Assembly (NCBI RefSeq): GCF_022026395.1
Contig: NZ_CP041767.1
Span: forward strand, 3,938,501 to 4,002,500
Length of the DNA: 64,000 nucleotides
Reading direction: 5' to 3'
DNA from: Brevibacillus brevis
GTDB taxonomy: Bacteria; Bacillota; Bacilli; Brevibacillales; Brevibacillaceae
Numbering within the stretch: position 1 is the first letter of the stretch; every line of letters starts with the position of its first letter. Below are positions 58,822-64,000 of this stretch, piece after piece. The position numbers and the translations under genes are program-made. Under the pieces are notes generated by a model. That model saw only the letters and a program-made list of their open reading frames with translations, was not told where the DNA came from and made no database searches.

Positions 58822-59556
58822 ATGCTGAGCAATCAAAAAGTAATCGTAACAGGAGCAGCTTCTGGGATCGGGAAAGCCGTAGTGATGCACTGCTTGCAAG
58901 AAGGGGCCGCTGTCATCGCGTGTGACCTCAATCAGGAAGCTTTGCTGGCACTGGAAGAAGAGATGGATCGAGCAGAAAGACTACATACGTATTGTGTGGA
59001 TGTTAGCAAATATGAAGAGGTCGCGGCTTTTTTTGCGCATATCGAGGCAGAGCATGCGGATTGTACCAGTCTCGTCAATAACGCAGGCATTTACCTGGCG
59101 AAAAACATTCTGGACTACGACCTCGACACAATTGAAAAAGTGCTCGCGATTAATGTAAAAGGTTGCATTTATTTCTCACAGATGTTCGGAAAACTCCTTT
59201 TTCCTGCCCAAAAACGAGGAACGATCGTCAACCTGTCCTCTGTATCCGGAATTGAGGGCAGCTCGGATGCAGTCTACGGAACCTCGAAGGCGGCAATTCT
59301 CGGCTTGACGAAAAGCTGTGCAATGAACTTCGCTCCCTACATCCGGGTCAATGCGGTAGCACCCACTATGGTTGCTACACCGATGATGGACACCATTCCA
59401 GAATGGCGTCGGGCAGAATATCTCGCTCACGGCCTCATCGACAGCCCTGTAATGCCAGCGGACGTAGCAGATACCGTCGTTTTCCTGTTATCGGAGAAGT
59501 CCAAACACTACACCGGAGCGACTTTTGACATCAACAACGGTGGATATCTGCGGTAA
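58822..59556 (+). CDS. Short-chain dehydrogenase/reductase (classical SDR)
   Basis: A 244-residue NAD(P)-dependent oxidoreductase. The cofactor motif TGAASGIG (11-18), the D36-type acidic residue in 'ACDLN' favouring NAD, NNAG (87-90), the catalytic serine in NLSSVSG and YGTSK (Y/K) are all present. 'VNAVAPTMVATPMM' and the C-terminal 'GATFDINNGGYLR' close the fold. AAAGAGGTACAGG precedes ATG 58822. The substrate is unknown. Confidence 0.9.
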   Translation: MLSNQKVIVTGAASGIGKAVVMHCLQEGAAVIACDLNQEALLALEEEMDRAERLHTYCVDVSKYEEVAAFFAHIEAEHADCTSLVNNAGIYLAKNILDYDLDTIEKVLAINVKGCIYFSQMFGKLLFPAQKRGTIVNLSSVSGIEGSSDAVYGTSKAAILGLTKSCAMNFAPYIRVNAVAPTMVATPMMDTIPEWRRAEYLAHGLIDSPVMPADVADTVVFLLSEKSKHYTGATFDINNGGYLR

Positions 59557-59575
59557 TAGCATGGCAAAGGGGCGT

Positions 59576-59887
59576 TTAGTGCCCTACCATCCAAGGGCGT
59601 TTGCCCCCACGACTGTGAGAATGTCCCCGCTGTGTCTGGCTACCGTGGTTATGGCTGCACCCTCCTCCTTCATGGGAATGCGAATGCTTCCGTACCACTT
59701 TTGGTTCCACGCCACGCTCAACACGTTGTCGCAGCGCTTGCGGTGTCATGATCAATCCTGGTGCGGCATACAAACGCTTTGACGGTAGCCGGCAATTGGG
59801 GCACGCAATGCTATCTGTAAGCTCGCTCATCTTCAGCCATTGTACAAATGGACCACATTCCTCGCACATGTAATCATATCTCGGCAT
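59576..59887 (-). CDS. fmdB: FmdB-type zinc ribbon protein
   Basis: A 103-residue protein whose first 45 residues are the FmdB/CxxC zinc ribbon (YDYMCEECG, then CPNCR), a putative regulatory or chaperone-like element often found beside amidases. The tail is long for the family and rich in His, Ser and Gly (HSHSHEGGGCSHNHGS), suggesting metal binding. GGGAG precedes ATG 59887. It follows fmdA by 36 bases in the same operon. Confidence 0.88.
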   Translation of the reverse strand: MPRYDYMCEECGPFVQWLKMSELTDSIACPNCRLPSKRLYAAPGLIMTPQALRQRVERGVEPKVVRKHSHSHEGGGCSHNHGSQTQRGHSHSRGGKRPWMVGH

Positions 59888-59923
59888 CGTATTTGGCTCC
59901 CTCTTTCGCGTTCTTTTTCTTGG

Positions 59924-61105
59924 CTACTTCGGCAAGATATCTCGATCAAAAATGCTTGTCGGGATAGACAAGGTGCAGCATGCGTTCGGAATATCGACGA
60001 TTCCCGCAATTCTTCCTTCCACCGGTGCCGTTCCCAGCAGCATGTACGCCTGCTCCCCTGTGAAACCCATCGCTGTTTTCAAATATTCGATGGCATTCAG
60101 GCATGCATTGCGGTAGGCAACATGCGCATCCATGTACAGCTGCTGCCCTGTCGTCTCGTGGACTGAAATTCCTTCGAAAACGAGGTATTCGGTATAGCGA
60201 GGCTCTACTGGACCCGGTTTGAATACAGGGTTGTTCACGATGTTATACTTGGCCATCCCGCCCTTGATGACGTCCACATGAAGATCCAGCCAACCAGCCA
60301 TTTCAATACCGCCGCAGAAGGTCACTTCTCCGTCTCCTTGTGAAAAATGCAAATCGCCCATGGACAGCTTCGCTCCATTTACATAAACCGGAAAGTAAAT
60401 GCGAGTGCCTTTGGACAAGTTTTTAATATCGCAGTTTCCTCCGTGCTCGCGAGGGGGGACAGTCCGGGCCGCTTCTCTGGCAATCCGATCAAACTCGGCT
60501 CCCTTTAGACTTCCCAACACGGCACTGTGCGGGGTCGGCAAATTCGCGAGTGGCGGCATTCGTTCAGGATTTGTCGCTACGAGGTCGCTCTCTCTTCGGT
60601 TCCAGCGATCCAACAGTTGGTGGGAAGGTGCGGTACCAATCAAGCCTGGATGAAGAATCCCAGCAAATTTGACTCCTGGCAAATGACGAGAAGTGGTGTA
60701 AATGCCGTGGAAGTCCCAGATCGACTTGGCTGCTTGCGAATAATGATCGACGAGGAAGCTCCCGCCGTTTTCTTTGGCGAAAATCCCGTTAAAACCCCAT
60801 TCCGATTGAGGGAGTGCCCCGATATCGAGAATATCGACAACCAAGAGGTCGCCTGGCTCTGCTCCATTCACCCAGACAGGTCCACTGAGCACATGGACGC
60901 GATTGAGATTGACATCCCGAATGTCGGAAGGGTCATCGTTATTCGCGATCTGCCCGTCCGTCCAGTCCTTACATTCCATGCGGAAAACAGCTCCTGGATT
61001 CACGGAAACGGTTGCTGGAATGTCTGGATGCCATCTGTTGTGACCAGGTGTATCCTGCTCCTCCATCGGTTTGTTCAAATCAACTCGAAATAAAACTTCT
61101 GGCAT
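59924..61105 (-). CDS. fmdA: Formamidase (acetamidase/formamidase family)
   Basis: A 393-residue amidase that hydrolyses formamide to formate and ammonia. Family marks are 'MECKDWTDGQIANNDD', 'GPVWVNGAEPGDLLVVDI', 'WDFHGIYTTSRHLPGVKFAGILHPGLIGTAPS', 'ENGGNCDIKNL'-type segment and 'LHFSQGDGEVTFCGGIEM' with metal or catalytic residues. Alternative: acetamidase. GAGGGGGAAG precedes ATG 61105. The gene is behind a sigma-54 promoter, with a divergent sigma-54 activator; nitrogen-source control is therefore likely. Confidence 0.92.
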   Translation of the reverse strand: MPEVLFRVDLNKPMEEQDTPGHNRWHPDIPATVSVNPGAVFRMECKDWTDGQIANNDDPSDIRDVNLNRVHVLSGPVWVNGAEPGDLLVVDILDIGALPQSEWGFNGIFAKENGGSFLVDHYSQAAKSIWDFHGIYTTSRHLPGVKFAGILHPGLIGTAPSHQLLDRWNRRESDLVATNPERMPPLANLPTPHSAVLGSLKGAEFDRIAREAARTVPPREHGGNCDIKNLSKGTRIYFPVYVNGAKLSMGDLHFSQGDGEVTFCGGIEMAGWLDLHVDVIKGGMAKYNIVNNPVFKPGPVEPRYTEYLVFEGISVHETTGQQLYMDAHVAYRNACLNAIEYLKTAMGFTGEQAYMLLGTAPVEGRIAGIVDIPNACCTLSIPTSIFDRDILPK

Positions 61106-61158
61106 GCTGCTTCCCCCTCACTTGTTCAAAATGCGTATGCCCTACATTCACAAAAAGA

Positions 61159-61175
61159 AGCAAATGACATGCCAA
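61159..61175 (-). promoter_or_regulatory. Sigma-54 (SigL) promoter of fmdA-fmdB
   Basis: On the minus strand TTGGCATG-TCAT-TTGCT: the invariant GG and GC are exactly ten bases apart, matching TGGCACG-N4-TTGC at all but one position. It lies about 55 bases before fmdA. Confidence 0.85.
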
Positions 61176-61298
61176 TGCTTGCTGGACCTAATAAAAATTT
61201 GATAATACCGATTCTTTTGGCTACTTTCTCCTGTATACTTAATAGAAAGTGCTTGTCGCAAAACAGGTCATGCAGTTGATCTGCCCTTGACCCGGAAA

Positions 61299-61375
61299 TG
61301 TCCCACCTCTCTTGTATCGCTTTCGTCATTGTGTGTCGTTTGTTTCCCTGCTTCCTTGTCGGACACCTGTCCCAC
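61299..61375. promoter_or_regulatory. Candidate enhancer sites of the sigma-54 activator
   Basis: TGTCCCAC occurs twice (61299-61306 and 61368-61375); the second is part of the dyad GGACA-CC-TGTCC (61361-61372). The spacing of about 125-200 bases to the sigma-54 promoter is right for an upstream activating sequence. Confidence 0.5.
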
Positions 61376-61431
61376 GATCGAACAAACAAACTATAACAAG
61401 AAAGGGTGCGAGAACGATTTTTGAAGCCGGC

Positions 61432-62910
61432 ATGCTACTCTCGTCTTTCGATTCTTCCTCCGTAACCGAGCGTTCCCATCATCGCGCGATCCCTCATGCT
61501 GTCTTTCACTCTCTCTATCAGCAATTACAGGCCTCCGCGAATCTTTCATCCTATGAATTTTCTCTGATTAGGGATGCGCTAATCCATTTGCTACAAAATG
61601 GCTCTTTGCCGCTTTTTCCGCTATCTCATTCCACTACGCGACATTCTTCTGCCCTTCAAACGAATCATGTGATTCCAGCACTCAGGCATCCCTCTCATTC
61701 TGTTCCCAATTGGAAGAGTCTTCTTTTCGCATGGGCGGAAAACAGCCAAGAATACCTCATCGCACTCAGTGACGAGCGCATCGTACTTTTTGCTAACAAG
61801 CGGGCACAAGAACGATTTTCGTTAGTTGAAGGCCTTGTGCTCGAGGCGGAATGGGAACAAGAACGCTTAACCAATTGGTATTTAGAAGAACTCGATCTGG
61901 GTGAGAAGACGTGGTATCGCCTTTTTCTTATTCGCCCAAGTATGTCAACCTTTTCAAAGACTACTAGCAGCGATTCTTTTTCAGAGATTCATACGAATAG
62001 CCCCCTCTATCAAGCTCAACTACATACAGCACGTATTGCTGCAAAATCGCTATCGAATACGTTATTGCTCGGAGAAACAGGCTGTGGCAAAGAAGTCCTG
62101 GCACGTGCCATCCACTCCTCCAGTTCGAGAAAAGACGGCCCTTTTCTTGCGGTCAATATCGCAGCACTTCCACGCGAACTGATCGCCAGTGAGCTATTTG
62201 GATATACAGAAGGAGCTTTTACGGGAGCAAAAAAAGGAGGACAACCAGGAAAATTCGAAGCAGCAAATGGAGGAACGCTATTTCTCGATGAAATCGGGGA
62301 AATGAGTTTGGAGCTTCAAGTGCTTTTGCTACGCGTCCTCGAAGAGCGCAAAGTGACGAGATTGGGCTCTCATGAAGAAAAGCCATTGGACATTCGGATT
62401 ATCGCAGCCACCAATCGTTCTATAGAAGAACAGGTACAAAATGGGCAGTTTCGCGCAGACCTTTACTACAGGCTCAATGTCCTGCAAATACGCATCCCTC
62501 CTCTGCGCGAACGCAAGGAAGACATTGCAACCTTGGCTCACGAGTTCCTCCAGCAGCTACATACCCAATATGCTGGCGGTCCGACCGATATCTGTGAATC
62601 TGCCCTGGCGATCTTAAAGCAGCATTCATGGCCCGGAAATATTCGTGAGCTGCGCAATATCGTGGAACGGGCATTTTTACATGCGTTTGGTGATTCGTGG
62701 GTCACCTCTCACCATCTCCCGAGCGAATGGCAGCAGCAGTATGGGCTGCAAGAAGCATCCGGGGAACCTTTGCCATTATTGCGCGAATTAGAGCGACAGA
62801 CGATCCAGCAAGCCATCACACAAGCTCCGTCCATCAGCGCCGCTGCCAAAAAGCTAGGTATTGCGCGAAGCACCCTTTATCGAAAAATGGAAGAGTTAGG
62901 AATCGGATAA
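61432..62910 (+). CDS. Sigma-54-dependent transcriptional activator
   Basis: A 492-residue enhancer-binding protein. Residues about 1-180 are a variable sensory part with a PAS-like stretch ('[26 protein letters not shown]'); about 195-425 are the AAA+ domain with Walker A GETGCGKE, the GAFTGA loop that contacts sigma-54, Walker B '[12 protein letters not shown]' and 'ATNRS'; the last 45 residues are a Fis-type helix-turn-helix ('[22 protein letters not shown]'). It most likely activates fmdA-fmdB. The start is uncertain: ATG 61432 has a weak site, whereas AAAGGGTG would suit an ATT at 61417. Confidence 0.92.
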   Translation: MLLSSFDSSSVTERSHHRAIPHAVFHSLYQQLQASANLSSYEFSLIRDALIHLLQNGSLPLFPLSHSTTRHSSALQTNHVIPALRHPSHSVPNWKSLLFAWAENSQEYLIALSDERIVLFANKRAQERFSLVEGLVLEAEWEQERLTNWYLEELDLGEKTWYRLFLIRPSMSTFSKTTSSDSFSEIHTNSPLYQAQLHTARIAAKSLSNTLLLGETGCGKEVLARAIHSSSSRKDGPFLAVNIAALPRELIASELFGYTEGAFTGAKKGGQPGKFEAANGGTLFLDEIGEMSLELQVLLLRVLEERKVTRLGSHEEKPLDIRIIAATNRSIEEQVQNGQFRADLYYRLNVLQIRIPPLRERKEDIATLAHEFLQQLHTQYAGGPTDICESALAILKQHSWPGNIRELRNIVERAFLHAFGDSWVTSHHLPSEWQQQYGLQEASGEPLPLLRELERQTIQQAITQAPSISAAAKKLGIARSTLYRKMEELGIG

Positions 62911-62913
62911 GAA

Positions 62914-62957
62914 ATTCGGGGGATGATCCTTAGCAGCTTGTCCCCCGAATCATTTTA
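62914..62957. terminator. Bidirectional terminator
   Basis: ATTCGGGGGA and TCCCCCGAAT form a 10-bp stem, followed by CATTTTAC. Confidence 0.8.
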
Positions 62958-62965
62958 CAGATACC

Positions 62966-63883
62966 CTATTCGCCAGCGAGTGCTCGCCGTATCGTCATTC
63001 TTGCTTCCTCTGCTACTATCTCATCATTGTGATCAATGGCTTGCATCCAGAGCAGCATCGGAATGTACACCGCCATCATTCTCGCCAATATTTTTGTCTC
63101 TTCATCCACTTCTCCATACGTATGGAAAAACGATTGACGGGCTTGTGGCGGTAAAAAACTGTACGCCACATTTACATCCGCTCCTGGGTGACCTACATTG
63201 AGATCACCCCAGTCAATGATGCCTGATATCTGCCCGGCTTCATCTACCAGCATATTTTTAACATGCAAGTCTCCGTGCAGCAGCACTTCACGTGGACTTA
63301 ATCGGTCGATCACGACTTGTCCTAAATAATTCGCGATCACATCCCGATCCTCTGCAGGAATATGTACAGCTAAGGTAGACAAAAACGTCTGCATCTTTTC
63401 TTTTCTCTGTGCAATGTCCAGGAGGTTCCTGTGATCATGCTCGATGCCGTTCTCCCGGGCACACTGGGACGGAAATGCATGCAAGCGTTTTAAAAACGTT
63501 GCAAGTGCCACTGCTGATGAAGCACGCTGCTCGTCGGTCAAGCCTTTTGGAAACGTTCCAGGCACATACGTGTACCCCAAGAAAGGGAATGGATAGTCGT
63601 TGGTTGGTTCCCCATAAAAAACCGGCTTCGGATACGGGATCGTCAGGAATGCCGCAAGCATTGGCAGCAGCACCCCTTCCTTCTTGATCAACGCAACAGC
63701 GACATTCCGCCTCGGAAAACGGAAGACATATTCGTCCCCCACTCGAAAGACCACGTTATCCCACCCACAGCCAATCAGCTTAATGGGCATGGAAGATAGC
63801 CGCGGAAACTGACGGAAAATGAGTGCACGTGCCAATGGTTCGGATACGTCCCAGTCAGCATCCCATGGATTCGAGTTGGTCAT
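62966..63883 (-). CDS. Aminoglycoside/macrolide phosphotransferase (APH) family kinase
   Basis: A 305-residue protein kinase-like phosphotransferase. The N-lobe has 'GCGWDNVVFRVGDEYVFRFPRR', the catalytic loop is LLHGDLHVKNML (D of HGD as base, N of KN for metal) and the Mg site is IIDWGDLNVGHPGADV. It resembles macrolide 2'-phosphotransferases and aminoglycoside enzymes, but chromosomal members often act on other hydroxylated substrates, so resistance is not proven. GGGAGGGGAC precedes ATG 63883. Confidence 0.88.
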   Translation of the reverse strand: MTNSNPWDADWDVSEPLARALIFRQFPRLSSMPIKLIGCGWDNVVFRVGDEYVFRFPRRNVAVALIKKEGVLLPMLAAFLTIPYPKPVFYGEPTNDYPFPFLGYTYVPGTFPKGLTDEQRASSAVALATFLKRLHAFPSQCARENGIEHDHRNLLDIAQRKEKMQTFLSTLAVHIPAEDRDVIANYLGQVVIDRLSPREVLLHGDLHVKNMLVDEAGQISGIIDWGDLNVGHPGADVNVAYSFLPPQARQSFFHTYGEVDEETKILARMMAVYIPMLLWMQAIDHNDEIVAEEARMTIRRALAGE

Positions 63884-64000
63884 GATTTTCGTCCCCTCCC
63901 ATTTGTCCTTTCATCTGCCGTGATGGGTGCTTACAGCTACGATTACGTAGATCGGATCTGATAGACACATCTCTTTCCGCCGATTGCCACGCATTCCGTC

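Overview
The window looks like chromosome of an aerobic, spore-forming member of the Bacillales; my best guess is Brevibacillus, an inference from the overall look of the proteins rather than a search. Supporting signs are purine-rich ribosome binding sites with frequent GTG and TTG starts, B. subtilis-type SpeA, YktB, PdxK and PpaC proteins, an SR1P peptide, a lysine riboswitch in front of an acetylated diaminopimelate operon, Fur boxes, and most intergenic hairpins acting as bidirectional terminators. I see no insertion sequence, prophage or CRISPR array. Most of the window is ordinary core and niche genes. The right edge after 63883 and the 319 bases after speD hold no gene I can support.

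Left part (1-25 kb): the 5' end of speD runs off the left edge and speA lies at 5.5 kb, so arginine decarboxylase and AdoMet decarboxylase of spermidine synthesis are both here. Between and after them are small conserved proteins (DUF4446, DUF1054/YktB, DUF3055, DUF1885, DUF4912), two unnamed paralogues (1125-1721 and 2802-3401), a dihydroorotate-dehydrogenase-like protein fused to a duplicated membrane domain (7031-9007), an exported beta-propeller protein, SR1P, a lipase, a GH73 glucosaminidase, and the lysine-riboswitch operon dapH, class III aminotransferase, deacetylase. A Fur-controlled flavodoxin follows.

Middle (25-43 kb): a MacA/MacB-like efflux operon, pdxK, two EamA transporters, a five-gene tRNA cluster (Ser, Glu, Val, Leu, His on the minus strand), a small phospholipase A2-like protein, thiM, the RNA ligase rtcB divergent from a pair of overlapping WYL-domain regulators, an SH3-amidase, and a YitT-type membrane protein with a long structured leader.

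Right part (43-64 kb): a cobalamin riboswitch controls btuF-btuC-btuD-cobU. After a metallo-beta-lactamase fold protein, a MerR/TipAS regulator with a 19-bp-spacer promoter, ppaC and a PepSY protein comes a decayed stretch (52.4-53.2 kb) with a GrpB/UPF0157 remnant. A Fur-controlled siderophore uptake locus (AraC-SBP fusion regulator, nitroreductase, two permeases, binding lipoprotein) follows. The last locus is formamidase fmdA plus an FmdB zinc ribbon, expressed from a good sigma-54 promoter next to a divergent sigma-54 activator, and then an APH-family kinase.

The most notable signals are two long 5' leaders that can each base-pair with their own ribosome binding site (upstream of 1721 and 42899), the DHODH-membrane fusion, the rtcB/WYL arrangement, the PLA2-like mini-protein, and the sigma-54 formamidase module.
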